DNA of 64,000 nt from positions 234,190 to 298,189 of the forward strand of contig JAFKKF010000009.1 in NCBI GenBank assembly GCA_017305635.1, given 5' to 3'. The notes under the pieces are model-generated. The model saw only the letters and a list, made by a program, of their open reading frames with translations, searched no databases and was not told the origin of the DNA. This document shows positions 15,300-24,725 of this stretch, in pieces. Each line of letters begins with the position of its first letter. Within the stretch, counting starts at the first letter, position 1. The stretch is from Hyphomicrobiales bacterium (GTDB lineage: Bacteria; Pseudomonadota; Alphaproteobacteria; Rhizobiales; Kaistiaceae). Both the position numbers and the translations under genes were made by a program.

Positions 15300-17855
15300 A
15301 TGGCTCCCCGCAAGAAATCCGGATTCTCCGAAGCGCCCCAGAGTTCCTACAAGTCGGGTCGCGGCACCTCCATGGGAGGGCTCGGCAGCGCCAAGGAGCG
15401 TGCCGCGGTCGGGCTCAACCCGGTTGCCGGGCTCGACGTCTCGCTGGAGGATGTCGCCGGCCTGCCGCAGACGGCGGTCACGGCGACCGTCGAGGCGCTG
15501 TCGAAGCTGATCGAAAGCGGACGGCCGGAGTTCCGCGACAAGACGTGGATGCCGCACCGGCCGCCGCGTCCGGAGAAATCGGAAGGGGGCATCCCCTTCC
15601 GGATCGTCTCGGACTTCGAGGCGCGGGGCGATCAGCCGACCGCGATCGCGGAGCTCACCGCTGCGGTGAAGGCGCAGGAGCGCGACCAGGTGCTCCTCGG
15701 CGTCACCGGCTCGGGCAAGACCTTCACCATGGCGAAGGTGATCGAGGAGACGCAGCGTCCGGCGCTCGTCCTCGCGCCGAACAAGACGCTCGCGGCCCAG
15801 CTCTACGGGGAGTTCAAGAGCTTCTTCCCGGAGAACTCGGTCGAGTATTTCGTCTCCTACTACGACTACTACCAGCCCGAGGCCTACGTGCCGCGGACGG
15901 ACACCTATATCGAGAAGGAATCCTCGATCAACGAGCAGATCGACCGCATGCGCCACTCGGCGACGCGGGCGCTGCTCGAGCGCGACGACGTGATCATCGT
16001 CGCCTCGGTGTCGTGCATCTACGGCATAGGCTCGGTCGAGACCTATACGGCGATGACCTTCGCGCTCTCCATAGGCGAGCGCATCGACCAGCGGCAGCTG
16101 ATCGCCGACCTGGTGGCGCTGCAGTACAAGCGCGCCGACCTCGATTTCCGGCGCGGCTCGTTCCGGGTGCGCGGCGACACGATCGATCTGTTCCCTGCCC
16201 ACCTCGAGGACCGGGCCTGGCGGATCAACCTGTTCGGCGACGAGATCGAGTCGATCGTCGAATTCGACCCGCTGACCGGCCACAAGCAGGCGGACCTGAA
16301 GCAGGTCAAGGTCTATGCCAATTCGCATTACGTGACGCCGCGGCCGACCCTGGCGCAGGCCGTGAAGGGCATCAAGGAAGAGCTGCGGCACCGGCTCGCC
16401 GAGCTCACCGAGAGCGGGCGGCTCCTCGAGGCGCAGCGGCTGGAGCAGCGCTGCCGCTTCGACATCGAGATGATCGAGGCGACCGGCTCCTGCGCCGGCA
16501 TCGAGAATTATTCGCGCTACCTCACCGGCCGACTGCCGGGCGAGCCGCCGCCGACGCTGTTCGAATACCTGCCCGACAATGCGCTGGTCTTCGTCGACGA
16601 GAGCCACGTCACCATCGGGCAGCTCGGCGGCATGTATCGCGGCGACTTCCGCCGCAAGGCGACGCTCGCCGAGTACGGCTTCCGCCTGCCGTCCTGCATG
16701 GACAACCGGCCGCTCCGCTTCGAGGAATGGAACCTGATGCGGCCGCAGTCGGTCTATGTCTCGGCGACGCCGGGCGGCTGGGAGATGGAGCAGACGGGCG
16801 GCGTGTTCACCGAGCAGGTGATCCGCCCGACCGGCCTGATCGACCCGCCGGTGGAGATCCGCCCGGCCAAGGCGCAGGTCGACGACCTCCTCGGCGAGGT
16901 CAGGGAGGTGGCGCGGCGCGGCTATCGCTCGCTGGTGACGGTGCTCACCAAGCGCATGGCCGAGGACCTGACCGAATACCTCCACGAGAACGGCGTGCGC
17001 GTGCGCTACATGCACTCGGACGTGGAGACGCTGGAGCGCATCGAGATCATCCGCGACCTGCGTCTCGGCGCCTTCGACGTGCTGGTCGGCATCAACCTGC
17101 TCCGCGAAGGCCTCGACATTCCGGAATGCGCGCTGGTTGCCATCCTCGACGCCGACAAGGAAGGGTTCCTGCGCTCGGAGACCTCGCTCGTCCAGACGAT
17201 CGGGCGCGCGGCACGCAACGTCGACGGCCGCGTCATCCTCTATGCCGATCAGGTGACCGGCTCGATGGAGCGCGCCATGGCCGAGACGGCGCGCCGGCGC
17301 GAGAAGCAGGAGGCCTACAACGATGCCAACGGCATCACGCCGGAATCGGTGCGGAAGTCGATCGGCGACATCCTCTCCTCGGTCTACGAGCAGGACCACG
17401 TCACGGTGCAGACCGGCCTCGCCGATGAGGCGCTGATCGGGCACAACCTCAAGGCCACGATCGCCGAGCTCGAGAAGCGCATGCGTGACGCGGCGGCCGA
17501 CCTCGAATTCGAGGAGGCGGCGCGCATCCGCGACGAGATCAAGCGGCTCGAGCAGATGGAGCTGGCGGTCGCCGACGACGTGATGGGCGGCGAGGAGGCC
17601 CGGGCCGGCGAACGCGCTTCGATGCCGGCGTCCGGAGAGACTTCCGGCAGGGTGCGCAAGAACAATCTCGACGAGATGACCATCCGGCGGACGGAAGTGC
17701 CGCTCGGGTCTAAGGTCCGCAAGCCCGACCTCGACCATATGGGCCCCGGCACGGATACCGAGGTGCCGCTCGGCAAGGAACCGCCCCCGCGTCCGCGCGG
17801 CCGCTCCCTCGCCGGCCGTCCGGGCAGCGATGCGGGCAAGCGCGGTAGGCGGTAG
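15300..17855 (+). CDS. uvrB: Excinuclease ABC subunit B
   Basis: UvrB is the damage-verifying helicase of nucleotide excision repair; it is loaded by UvrA and recruits UvrC. At 851 residues it is longer than the usual 670. Walker A is [12 protein letters not shown] (Lys140), the beta-hairpin is [17 protein letters not shown], the DEAD-like box is DESHVTIGQ, motif VI lies in QTIGRAARN, and the UVR domain is [18 protein letters not shown]. About 95 N-terminal residues and 95 C-terminal residues are extra; the tail repeats the phrase TEVPLG twice. These extensions occur in other alphaproteobacteria. Confidence 0.96.
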   Translation: MAPRKKSGFSEAPQSSYKSGRGTSMGGLGSAKERAAVGLNPVAGLDVSLEDVAGLPQTAVTATVEALSKLIESGRPEFRDKTWMPHRPPRPEKSEGGIPFRIVSDFEARGDQPTAIAELTAAVKAQERDQVLLGVTGSGKTFTMAKVIEETQRPALVLAPNKTLAAQLYGEFKSFFPENSVEYFVSYYDYYQPEAYVPRTDTYIEKESSINEQIDRMRHSATRALLERDDVIIVASVSCIYGIGSVETYTAMTFALSIGERIDQRQLIADLVALQYKRADLDFRRGSFRVRGDTIDLFPAHLEDRAWRINLFGDEIESIVEFDPLTGHKQADLKQVKVYANSHYVTPRPTLAQAVKGIKEELRHRLAELTESGRLLEAQRLEQRCRFDIEMIEATGSCAGIENYSRYLTGRLPGEPPPTLFEYLPDNALVFVDESHVTIGQLGGMYRGDFRRKATLAEYGFRLPSCMDNRPLRFEEWNLMRPQSVYVSATPGGWEMEQTGGVFTEQVIRPTGLIDPPVEIRPAKAQVDDLLGEVREVARRGYRSLVTVLTKRMAEDLTEYLHENGVRVRYMHSDVETLERIEIIRDLRLGAFDVLVGINLLREGLDIPECALVAILDADKEGFLRSETSLVQTIGRAARNVDGRVILYADQVTGSMERAMAETARRREKQEAYNDANGITPESVRKSIGDILSSVYEQDHVTVQTGLADEALIGHNLKATIAELEKRMRDAAADLEFEEAARIRDEIKRLEQMELAVADDVMGGEEARAGERASMPASGETSGRVRKNNLDEMTIRRTEVPLGSKVRKPDLDHMGPGTDTEVPLGKEPPPRPRGRSLAGRPGSDAGKRGRR

Positions 17856-17873
17856 GCGGTTGGCGGTTATAGA

Positions 17874-17898
17874 AATATAGCCAGATGTTGGCTATATT
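17874..17898. promoter_or_regulatory. Phd/VapC operator overlapping the -10 region
   Basis: AATATAGCCA-GATGT-TGGCTATATT is a perfect inverted repeat with 10-bp arms. It ends 6 bp before the antitoxin ATG, and TATATT at its right edge may serve as the -10 element. This is where Phd/YefM antitoxins typically bind to repress their own operon. Confidence 0.72.
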
Positions 17899-17904
17899 GA
17901 CGGC

Positions 17905-18153
17905 ATGAGCGATTACAGCGTTGCCGAGGCAAAGAACAACCTTTCGAAGCTGATCGACCGTGCGCTCAGCGGCGAGGGGGTGGTCATAACGCGCCACGGC
18001 CAGCCGGTGGTCGAACTGAAGCCGGTGCAGAAGACGGTCCGTCCCATCACCGCAGCCGATCTCGACTGGATAGCGTCGCACCGTGTCGGCCGCCGGTCGG
18101 ACGAGGATGCCGGGGCATTTGTCAGCGCCATGCGGGACGAAGACTGGCAGTGA
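17905..18153 (+). CDS. Type II antitoxin, Phd/YefM family
   Basis: This 82-residue antitoxin has the Phd DNA-binding N-terminus: SVAEAKNNLSKLIDRALSGE, then VVITRHGQPVVEL. The C-terminal half (DLDWIASHRVG, DEDAGAFVSAMRDEDWQ) is the likely toxin-neutralising segment. It overlaps the toxin start by GTGA, giving tight coupling, and its promoter is covered by a 10-bp-arm palindrome. Phd-type antitoxins paired with PIN toxins are common in alphaproteobacteria. Confidence 0.9.
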   Translation: MSDYSVAEAKNNLSKLIDRALSGEGVVITRHGQPVVELKPVQKTVRPITAADLDWIASHRVGRRSDEDAGAFVSAMRDEDWQ

Positions 18154-18572
18154 GCGTCTATCTCGACGCGAGCGTGCTGGTTTCGCTTTTCGTGGAGGAT
18201 GTCTTCACGGCGCGCGCCGACAGCTTCCTGCGGCGGCTTTCCGAGCCGGTGGTCGTCAGCGATTTCGCCGCCGCGGAGTTTGCTTCCTCCGTCGCACGGA
18301 AAGTCCGGACCCGCCGGCTTGACGAGGCTGAGGCACGGGTGGCGTTTGCGGCTTTCGATGCGTGGGTGGCCGAGGGCGCCTTGCGGGCGGAGACCGGGAC
18401 AGCCGATCTCGCGATGGCAACGAGTTTCCTCCGCCGCCTGGACCTGACGCTGCGAGCGCCCGACGCGATCAACATCGCCGTGGCGGTCCGGCTTGCTGCG
18501 CCTCTCGCCACATTCGACGCCGCGATGAAGGAAGCCGCCGAGACACTCGAAGCGCCGATCGCCCGGATATAG
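18150..18572 (+). CDS. vapC: Type II toxin, VapC-type PIN-domain ribonuclease
   Basis: The 140-residue PIN-domain protein keeps the expected acidic residues: Asp6 in VYLDASVLVSLF, Glu43 in FAAAEFASSVAR, Asp105 in RAPDAINIA and Asp123 in LATFDAAM. PIN toxins are Mg2+-dependent RNases that often cut initiator tRNA or rRNA. The GTG start overlaps the antitoxin stop. All acidic positions are intact, so it should be active. The cluster sits between uvrB and a GNAT gene with no sign of a mobile element. Confidence 0.9.
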   Translation: MSVYLDASVLVSLFVEDVFTARADSFLRRLSEPVVVSDFAAAEFASSVARKVRTRRLDEAEARVAFAAFDAWVAEGALRAETGTADLAMATSFLRRLDLTLRAPDAINIAVAVRLAAPLATFDAAMKEAAETLEAPIARI

Positions 18573-18644
18573 AGAACGTATTGTCAGCTCCCTCCGGCAT
18601 CTAGTGGCGGCCCTTCTGCTGCCCGCTCATATGGGAGGGCGCGG

Positions 18645-19325
18645 TCACGCCTCCTTGCGGATGATCGAGACGTGGAGGAGCCGTCGGACGGCGAAGCCGA
18701 TCGACTCGTAGAGCCGGATCGCTGCGGTGTTGCTCTCGAAGGCGTGCAGGTAGGGCGTGACGCCGCGGGCGAGCGTCCGCCGGGCGACGAAGACCGAGAG
18801 AATGCGCGCGAGGCCCTGGCCGCGGAAGTCGGGATGGGCGCAGATGCCGCTCACCTCCTCGAAGCCGTCCTGCTTCATGCGCTCGCCGGCCATGGCGGCG
18901 AGGCGCCCGCCGATGCGGATGCCGACGAAGGGGCCGAGCGCCTGCGCCTCAAGGGTGAAGGGGCCGGGCTTGGTCAGCAAGGCGAGGTCGAGCATCTCGG
19001 CGGCATCGTCGGGACCGAGCGACTGGATGCGCGCGTCCGGCATTTCCGGCGGTTCGCGGGCCAGCACCATCTGGACCAGCGGCGCGGCGGTGAGCGTCGT
19101 GAATCCGGGCGGAATGATCGCCGGCGTCGCCTCGGGCAGGGCCATGGTCTCGCCCGGCGCGGCGAGGGCAGCCAATGCCGCCACCGCCTCGTCGCTGGCA
19201 TCGCGCGCCGCGGCGAAGGGGACGATGGATGGCGGGAAGCGCATGGCGAGGGGCCCGCCCTCGGCGAGATGCGCCTGGCGGGTGGTGAGGGCGGCCCAGA
19301 CGGGGCGGTCGAGGATGTGGCTCAC
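18645..19325 (-). CDS. GNAT-family N-acetyltransferase (FR47-like)
   Basis: The C-terminal half holds the acetyl-CoA-binding core VSGICAHPDFRGQGLARILS followed by AFESNTAAIRLYESIGFAVRR, typical of FR47-like GNAT enzymes. The N-terminal 110 residues (DRPVWAALTTRQAHLAEGG) are a family-specific extension. The GTG at 19325 is chosen because GGGAGGAG lies 7 bp before it; an ATG 26 codons upstream has no such site. The substrate is unknown. There are 226 residues from the GTG. Confidence 0.82.
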   Translation of the reverse strand: MSHILDRPVWAALTTRQAHLAEGGPLAMRFPPSIVPFAAARDASDEAVAALAALAAPGETMALPEATPAIIPPGFTTLTAAPLVQMVLAREPPEMPDARIQSLGPDDAAEMLDLALLTKPGPFTLEAQALGPFVGIRIGGRLAAMAGERMKQDGFEEVSGICAHPDFRGQGLARILSVFVARRTLARGVTPYLHAFESNTAAIRLYESIGFAVRRLLHVSIIRKEA

Positions 19326-19424
19326 GGCTTTCTCCTCCCTGCGGGGGACGACGTGCGCTGGTTCATGGAGCAAAGCGAAGGGAAGCGATGTGAAGCCGTT
19401 CACTCGCCCCGCCGGCGCGCCCGC

Positions 19425-19868
19425 CTACTGCGCGTCGTAGGCGAGGAAGCGCACGATCCGCCAGGCGCCGTCGGCTTGCTTGCGGAAGACGTCCATGCCG
19501 ATCTCGGTGGACTGGATCGGGTCCGGGCGCATCGAGAGCTTCGTGGTCAGCGACCAGTCGAGGCGCACGATCGCGGTATCGCCGAGGACCGTGATGTCGT
19601 GGATCACCGGCTGGTAGGTGAAGCTCTTGGACTTGTCGGCGAGGGCCCGCCTGAGGATGGCGCATTGCTGGTCATGGGTCCGGCCGGGCGGGGCGCCCTG
19701 GATGTCGGCGACGAGGTCGCTGGCGAAGAGGTCGCAGGCCCTGTCGGCGCGGCCGGCGTTGAAGTCTTCCGCCCATTGCTGGAGACGCGCGGCAATGTCG
19801 GCCTTGTCGTCGGCGAGGGCGGGAGTGGCGACGAGAAGGACGAGGAGAAGGGCGGCGAGACGGAGCAT
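19425..19868 (-). CDS. Secreted NTF2-like (SnoaL/DUF4440-type) protein
   Basis: The 147-residue product starts with a signal peptide (MLRLAALLLVLLVATPALA) and then a cone-shaped NTF2-like pattern: IAARLQQWAEDFNAGRADRACDLFASD, DTAIVRLDWSL and DVFRKQADGAWRIVRFLAYD. Such domains are small ligand-binding or catalytic pockets of many functions, so none can be assigned. It lies 99 bp upstream of the GNAT gene's start on the same strand. Confidence 0.72.
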   Translation of the reverse strand: MLRLAALLLVLLVATPALADDKADIAARLQQWAEDFNAGRADRACDLFASDLVADIQGAPPGRTHDQQCAILRRALADKSKSFTYQPVIHDITVLGDTAIVRLDWSLTTKLSMRPDPIQSTEIGMDVFRKQADGAWRIVRFLAYDAQ

Positions 19869-19970
19869 GCGGGGAGCTTAGCATGGATCGCCGGGTCAAG
19901 CCCGGCGATGACGGAGGGGGCGTCCGGTGCGACTTTCGGGTAGGCTCATGCTTCGGCAGGAGGAGCGCAT

Positions 19971-20753
19971 ATGATCCGGGTCGGCATTGGCGGGTGGAAC
20001 TTCGCGCCCTGGCGGGGGACGTTCTATCCGGAGAAGCTGAAACAGGCGGAGGAACTTGCCTATGCCAGCCGGCAGCTGACCTCCATCGAGATCAACGGCA
20101 CCTTCTACCGGACGCAGTCGGCGGCGAGCTTCGCAAAATGGCGCGACGAGACGCCGGACGATTTCGTCTTCTCGGTGAAGGGCCACCGGGCGGTGGTGAA
20201 TGCCAAGAAGCTCGCCGAGGCGGGCGATGCGGTGAAATGGTTCCTCGGCAGCGGCATCTACGAGCTGGGACCGAAGCTCGGTCCGATCCTCTGGCAGCTC
20301 GCGCCCTACAAGCGTTTCGACCCGGAGGACCTTGCCGGCTTCTTTGCGCTGCTCCCGGAAGAGCATGACGGCCGCCGGCTGATGCACGCGCTCGAGGTCC
20401 GGCACATGAGCTTCCTCGTGCCCGAATACGTGTCGCTGGCGCGCAAGCACAACGTCGCCACCGTCTATGCCCATTCCGACGAATATCCGGCGATCGCCGA
20501 CGTGACGGCGGATTTCGCCTATGCCCGCCTGCAGAAGACCGAGGAGGCGAACGACACCGGCTATTCGGCGGCCGAGCTCGACGACTGGGCCATGATCGCC
20601 AAGGCCTGGGAGGCGGGCGGCGAAGCCGAGAATCTGCCCCGGTTCGGCGCCAAGCCGGCAGCGAAGAAGGTGCGGCCGGTCTTCGTCTACATGATCGCCG
20701 GCGCGAAGGTGCGCGCGCCCCACGCCGCCATGGCGCTGATCAAGCGCCTCTAG
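19971..20753 (+). CDS. DUF72 (YecE-like) protein
   Basis: The 260-residue protein has the DUF72 TIM-barrel signature: IRVGIGGWNFAPWRGTFYPE, then TSIEINGTFYRTQS, FVFSVKGHRAV, LGPILWQLAP and AYARLQKT. The family is widespread, with structural relation to xylose isomerase-like barrels but unproven activity. AGGAGG lies 5 bp before the ATG. Confidence 0.88.
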   Translation: MIRVGIGGWNFAPWRGTFYPEKLKQAEELAYASRQLTSIEINGTFYRTQSAASFAKWRDETPDDFVFSVKGHRAVVNAKKLAEAGDAVKWFLGSGIYELGPKLGPILWQLAPYKRFDPEDLAGFFALLPEEHDGRRLMHALEVRHMSFLVPEYVSLARKHNVATVYAHSDEYPAIADVTADFAYARLQKTEEANDTGYSAAELDDWAMIAKAWEAGGEAENLPRFGAKPAAKKVRPVFVYMIAGAKVRAPHAAMALIKRL

Positions 20754-20954
20754 GCTGATCACGCAACCTTTCCGTCCGAGAGCCATCGTTACCCGAAGGC
20801 CGCATTGAGGCCTCATTTGGCCGGCCTATGCGGACCTTCGGATTTGCCATGGGAGGCCCATGGAAGATCCGGACCGCGGGCCGGGGGGTCCAAGACCAAA
20901 TGGGCCGGGATCAAGTCCAAATGGTGCGGCTAAACGGGACGGGAAATCTCAATA

Positions 20955-21326
20955 GTGAAACTGAACTATCGCGTTATTGCGCTCATCTGCGCTGGCGTTG
21001 CGACAGGCGCGTCGGCGTTTCTTACGGTTGACAGTGCGGAGGCCAGCCAGTGCGGCGGCGCCTCCTGGTATAGTGCAGGGTCGCGCACCGCGAGCGGTGA
21101 GCGGATGAATGGCGGGGCGCTGGCAGCGGCCCACCGCAGCCTGCCCTTCGGGACCCGCGTCAAGGTCCAGAACATGAAGAACGGCCGCGCCGTCGTGGTC
21201 CGCATCAATGATCGCGGTCCCTTCGTCGGTGGTCGCGTCATCGACGTGACCCGGGCCGCCGCGCAACAGCTCGGCTTCGTCGGAGCCGGGGTCGCCAAGG
21301 TCTGCATGACCGTGGTTTCGCGCTAA
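20955..21326 (+). CDS. Septal ring lytic transglycosylase RlpA-family protein
   Basis: The 123-residue exported protein has a signal peptide ([20 protein letters not shown]) and a double-psi beta-barrel: [54 protein letters not shown] and AAAQQLGF. The Glu/Asp pair needed for RlpA lytic transglycosylase activity on denuded glycan lies in the ASGERMN and NDRGPF segments. It lacks a SPOR domain and a lipobox, so it is a short stand-alone version. The start is GTG. Confidence 0.88.
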   Translation: MKLNYRVIALICAGVATGASAFLTVDSAEASQCGGASWYSAGSRTASGERMNGGALAAAHRSLPFGTRVKVQNMKNGRAVVVRINDRGPFVGGRVIDVTRAAAQQLGFVGAGVAKVCMTVVSR

Positions 21327-21362
21327 GGGGCGCTACCTGCCGGGCCACGGCCCGCAGCGATG

Positions 21363-21394
21363 AAAGGGCCGGCTCTCGCAGCCGGCCCTTTTCG
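21363..21394. terminator. Bidirectional terminator between rlpA and the DUF922 gene
   Basis: AAAGGGCCGGCT-CTCGC-AGCCGGCCCTTTT has a perfect 12-bp stem with A and T runs on either side, so it can end both convergent transcripts. Confidence 0.85.
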
Positions 21395-21405
21395 TTCGGA
21401 GCGGG

Positions 21406-22101
21406 TCAGCGCGGGCCGATCAGGCCGGTGCCCGGGGCGCTGACCGGGATCACCCTGGCGACGGGTGACGTCGGGCGGGCCTTCACGACCTTGCGGCCGG
21501 GCGATCCGGCCATGGCGAAGAGGCTGAGGCCGGTGACGCGGCCGTAGTCCTGCCGGTCGAAGGCGAGCTGGCGCTTGTCGCAGGCCCGCTTCGCCGCCTC
21601 GAACTGGCTGCGGACATTGGCGCTGAGGGCGAAGCAGCTCGCCGCCGTCATGCGCATGGCTCTGGCGACGAAGTCGTTGGCGCATTGCAGGTAGATCGAC
21701 TTGTGCTGGTTCTCGTGGCGCGTGGCGAAAGCGACGAAGCCGTTCCACGCGGCGCGCGTTGCCGGCGACATGCCGCCGGCATTGCGGGCCCGCGGGATGG
21801 TGATGACGAAGCGCACCTTCAGGTTCACGTCGCTGGCGCGGCAGGCGCTGCCCGCCTGCTTGCCGGTGACGGAGAGCGCGTAGCTCGGCCGGATATTGGC
21901 CACCGCGTCGCCACGGTCACCGTGGAAGGGGCGGTTGCGCATGAAACTGACGAGGTCCGACGCGGTCGAGCCGCCGACCCAATAGGCGTTGATCTGGCTG
22001 GAGGAGGTTACCCCGGCACGGGCGGACGGCATAAGCAGCATGGCCGCGGCCACCGCCACGACCCCCATGCTGCCGACACTCCGCAGAGCGTACGACGCCA
22101 T
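21406..22101 (-). CDS. Exported DUF922 zinc-protease-like protein
   Basis: The 231-residue protein has a signal peptide ending near SARAG and the DUF922 pattern YWVGGSTASDLVSFMRNRPF. Then comes a zinc-protease motif, HENQH at residues 129-133 (HExxH) within AFATRHENQHKSIYLQCAN. The C-terminal 50 residues are low-complexity. DUF922 proteins are predicted secreted metalloproteases of unknown target. It is convergent with rlpA. Confidence 0.82.
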   Translation of the reverse strand: MASYALRSVGSMGVVAVAAAMLLMPSARAGVTSSSQINAYWVGGSTASDLVSFMRNRPFHGDRGDAVANIRPSYALSVTGKQAGSACRASDVNLKVRFVITIPRARNAGGMSPATRAAWNGFVAFATRHENQHKSIYLQCANDFVARAMRMTAASCFALSANVRSQFEAAKRACDKRQLAFDRQDYGRVTGLSLFAMAGSPGRKVVKARPTSPVARVIPVSAPGTGLIGPR

Positions 22102-22162
22102 TTCAACCCCCAGTCGCCACCCACAGCCTATCCTTGCACCGCGTGCGTGGGAAGGGGGAGCG

Positions 22163-23284
22163 TCACGCCGGCTGCCGGGCCTGTGGAGAAGGCTCGGCGG
22201 CGAAGGAGAAGCGGTCGAGGGCGGCGGACTTCACGAGGGCCGTCACCGGCTGGCCGACCGTGAGCTCGAGGGCATGGGTGGCGTCGCGCGTGATGGCGGC
22301 GACCAGATGTTCTCCGCCGACGTCGAGATGCACCTCGACGCCCGGCGGCTCGATATCGTGGATTGCGGTGATCGTGCCGGCGAGCCGGTTGCGGATCGAG
22401 ATCAGGCCCGGATAGCCGACCGCCAGCGCGACGTCACGGGCGCGGATGCGGAAGCGCACGACGGCCTCGACCGGCACCGGCACGTGGGCGACGGTGAGGC
22501 GGCCGGCGGGATGGTCGAGCGTGGTGATGCCGGCGCGCTCGTCCTGCGCGGCGACGCGGGCGGTGAGCACGGCGCTCGCCTCGGCCTGGCCGGTATAGGG
22601 GCGGAGGTCCGCGCGCGCGAGGATCTCGCCGACCGGCCCGACGGCGACGACATTGCCCTTGCCGAGCACGACGATGGTGTCGGCGATGCGCGCGATCTCC
22701 TCGATGGCATGGCTGACATAGACGATCGGCAGCTGCATCTCGTCGCGCAGCCGCTCGATATAGGGCAGGATCTCCTCCTTCCGCTGCTGGTCGAGCGAGG
22801 CGAGCGGCTCGTCCATGAGGAGAAGGCGCGGGCTGGCGAGCAGGGCGCGGCCTATGGCGACGCGCTGCTTCTCGCCGCCGGAGAGCGCCGCCGGCCGGCG
22901 CTTCAACAGGTGCCCGATGCCGAGTAGGTCCACCACCTGGTCGAGCGAGCCCCATTGGCGGTCGACCGGCGTCAGGTGGCGGCCGTAGAGGAGGTTGCTC
23001 CGCACCGACATGTGCGGGAAGAGGCGGTCCTCCTGGAAGACGTAGCCGATGCGGCGCCGGCTGGCCGGCAGGTCGATGCCGGCGGCCTTGTCGAAGAGGA
23101 CGAGGTCGTCGATGGCGATGCGGCCGCTATCGGGCCTGAGGAGGCCGGCAATGAGGTTGACCAGCGTCGTCTTGCCAGCGCCGGAGCGCCCGAAGAGCGC
23201 AGTCAGGCGGCCGCTGCTGGTGAATTCCGCCGACAGGGCGAAGCCCCGTTCCAGCTTCTTCGTGACCGCGACGGAGAGCGCCAT
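22163..23284 (-). CDS. modC: Molybdate ABC transporter ATP-binding protein
   Basis: The 373-residue ATPase has Walker A GRSGAGKTTL, signature LSGGEKQRVAIGRAL, Walker B LLLMDEPLASLD and a switch His in VYVSHAIEEIA. The C-terminal third carries a TOBE/Mop domain (SIRNRLAGTITAIHD, GGEHLVAAITRDATHAL) that senses molybdate. It energises import of molybdate through ModB. Its ATG overlaps the modB stop by one base. A larger frame through modB is a shadow. Confidence 0.95.
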   Translation of the reverse strand: MALSVAVTKKLERGFALSAEFTSSGRLTALFGRSGAGKTTLVNLIAGLLRPDSGRIAIDDLVLFDKAAGIDLPASRRRIGYVFQEDRLFPHMSVRSNLLYGRHLTPVDRQWGSLDQVVDLLGIGHLLKRRPAALSGGEKQRVAIGRALLASPRLLLMDEPLASLDQQRKEEILPYIERLRDEMQLPIVYVSHAIEEIARIADTIVVLGKGNVVAVGPVGEILARADLRPYTGQAEASAVLTARVAAQDERAGITTLDHPAGRLTVAHVPVPVEAVVRFRIRARDVALAVGYPGLISIRNRLAGTITAIHDIEPPGVEVHLDVGGEHLVAAITRDATHALELTVGQPVTALVKSAALDRFSFAAEPSPQARQPA

Positions 23285-23979
23285 CAGCCGAGCATCCTGC
23301 GGCTGACGCGGCGGGCGAGCATTTCGGAGAGAAGGAGGGCGGCGAAGGCGATGAGGACGGCGATCGCGGTCAGGCGGAGCGCGGCCTCGTCGCCGCCGGG
23401 GATCTGGATGTCGGTATAGATCGCGGTCGGGATCGTCTGGGTCTCGCCGGGAATATTGCCGACGAAGGTGATGGTGGCGCCGAACTCGCCGAGCGCCCGG
23501 GCGAAGCAGAGCACCAGCCCGGCGAGGATGCCGGGAAGCATGAGGGGAAGGGTGATCGAGGCCAGCACCATGAGCCGGCCGGCGCCGAGCGTCTCGGCGG
23601 CGGATTCGAGCCGGCGATCCACGGCCTCGAGCGAGAGCCGCATGGCGCGCACCATGAGCGGCATCCCCATCACCGCGGCAGCGAGCGCCGCGCCGGTCCA
23701 GCGGAAGGCCAGCACGATGCCGAAGGCGCTCTCGAGAAAGCCGCCGATCGGCCCCTTCCGCCCGAAGGCGAGGAGGAGGAGGTAGCCGGTCACGACCGGC
23801 GGCATGACGAGGGGCAGATGGACGAGGCCGTCGAGGACGGCGCGGCCGGGAAAGCGCCCGCGCGCCAGCAGGAAGGCGAAGAGGAGCGCGAAAGGGACCG
23901 CAAGGAAGGTTGCGACCAGCGAGATCCTGAGGCTCAGCCAGATCGCCGTCCATTCCGCATCGGTGAGCGCCGCGAACAT
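23284..23979 (-). CDS. modB: Molybdate ABC transporter permease
   Basis: The 231-residue inner-membrane protein has five to six hydrophobic segments and the EAA loop AAETLGAGRLMVLASITLPLM, by which it contacts ModC. LARALGEFGATITFVGNIPG-like sequence (ARALGEFGATITFVGNI) and the IYTDIQIPGGDEAA segment are typical of ModB. It lies downstream of a secreted unknown and upstream of modC in one leftward operon. Confidence 0.95.
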   Translation of the reverse strand: MFAALTDAEWTAIWLSLRISLVATFLAVPFALLFAFLLARGRFPGRAVLDGLVHLPLVMPPVVTGYLLLLAFGRKGPIGGFLESAFGIVLAFRWTGAALAAAVMGMPLMVRAMRLSLEAVDRRLESAAETLGAGRLMVLASITLPLMLPGILAGLVLCFARALGEFGATITFVGNIPGETQTIPTAIYTDIQIPGGDEAALRLTAIAVLIAFAALLLSEMLARRVSRRMLG

Positions 23980-23994
23980 CGGTCGCCAGAATAG

Positions 23995-24498
23995 TCAGTC
24001 GGCCGGGGTGACGGCCAGATCGATCGTCGGAGTGTCCACATCGCTGATCTGGAGGGTGAAGGGACCCGGCCCGAGCCGGAAGCGCACGCTCTTGCGGATA
24101 TGCGGGCAGTCGAGCGCGCCGGTGAAGGCGACGGGCTTCAGGTAGGCGCCATCCTGGATGACGTCGATCCAGGCCCCGGCATCGAGGCTGATGGCATAGA
24201 CGCCGGCCTCGCTGGCGGGCTGGAAGCGCACGAGCCCGGCAAAAGAGGCGGCCTGCCTGGGCGCGCGTTCGGGCGGGCGTTCGAGCTTCGCCTCGGCGAA
24301 GGGCACGAGAGAGAGCGAAAGGGCGATGCCGGCCGTGCGATCGGCCGGCTCGCTGCCGGCCGGCATGGCCGGGCCGGCGAGGAGCTTCTGCGCCGCCGTG
24401 ACGTCCCAGGCGAACTTGTCGCATCCATGCGGCTCCTCGGCGCGTGCCGCCGGGGCCGCAAGGAGCAGGATGACGGGAAGCGCCAGGAACCGCCGCAT
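23995..24498 (-). CDS. Secreted protein of unknown function inside the mod operon
   Basis: The 167-residue product starts with a signal peptide (MRRFLALPVILLLAAPAARA) and continues with CDKFAWDVTAAQKLLAG, YAISLDAGAWIDVIQDG and CPHIRKSVRFRLGPGPFTLQ. It has two cysteines and no metal or catalytic motif. Similar proteins seem conserved in Rhizobiales, from memory. It lies 7 bp after the Mop gene and 15 bp before modB, so co-expression with molybdate uptake is nearly certain. A periplasmic role tied to molybdate or a molybdoenzyme is inference. Confidence 0.65.
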   Translation of the reverse strand: MRRFLALPVILLLAAPAARAEEPHGCDKFAWDVTAAQKLLAGPAMPAGSEPADRTAGIALSLSLVPFAEAKLERPPERAPRQAASFAGLVRFQPASEAGVYAISLDAGAWIDVIQDGAYLKPVAFTGALDCPHIRKSVRFRLGPGPFTLQISDVDTPTIDLAVTPAD

Positions 24499-24505
24499 GG
24501 CGCGG

Positions 24506-24715
24506 CTAGTCCACCGCGATCATCACGTCGGAAGCCTTGATCACGGCCATCGCCTTGACGCCCTCCTTGAGGCCGAGCTCGTCGACCGCCTCGTTGGTGA
24601 TCGAGGCGGTGACGACCTGGCCGGGGCCGAGCTCCAGCCGGACGTGGGAGGTGGTGGCGCCGCGGGTGATCTCGATGATCTTGCCGGCGAGCTTGTTGCG
24701 GGCGCTGATCTTCAT
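24506..24715 (-). CDS. Mop/TOBE-domain molybdopterin- or molybdate-binding protein
   Basis: The 69-residue protein is a single Mop domain: MKISARNKLAGKIIEITRGA, TSHVRLELGPGQVVTASITN, then LKEGVKAMAVIKASDVMIAV. Mop proteins form hexamers that store or buffer molybdate in the cytoplasm (molbindin). It lies 10 bp downstream of modA, between modA and the secreted unknown. Confidence 0.9.
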   Translation of the reverse strand: MKISARNKLAGKIIEITRGATTSHVRLELGPGQVVTASITNEAVDELGLKEGVKAMAVIKASDVMIAVD

Positions 24716-24725
24716 CGCTGCTGCC

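Noticed and set aside
15267..17738. 823-codon antisense ORF over uvrB
   Set aside because: The plus strand encodes full UvrB motifs; the antisense frame is open only because of high GC3 codon use.
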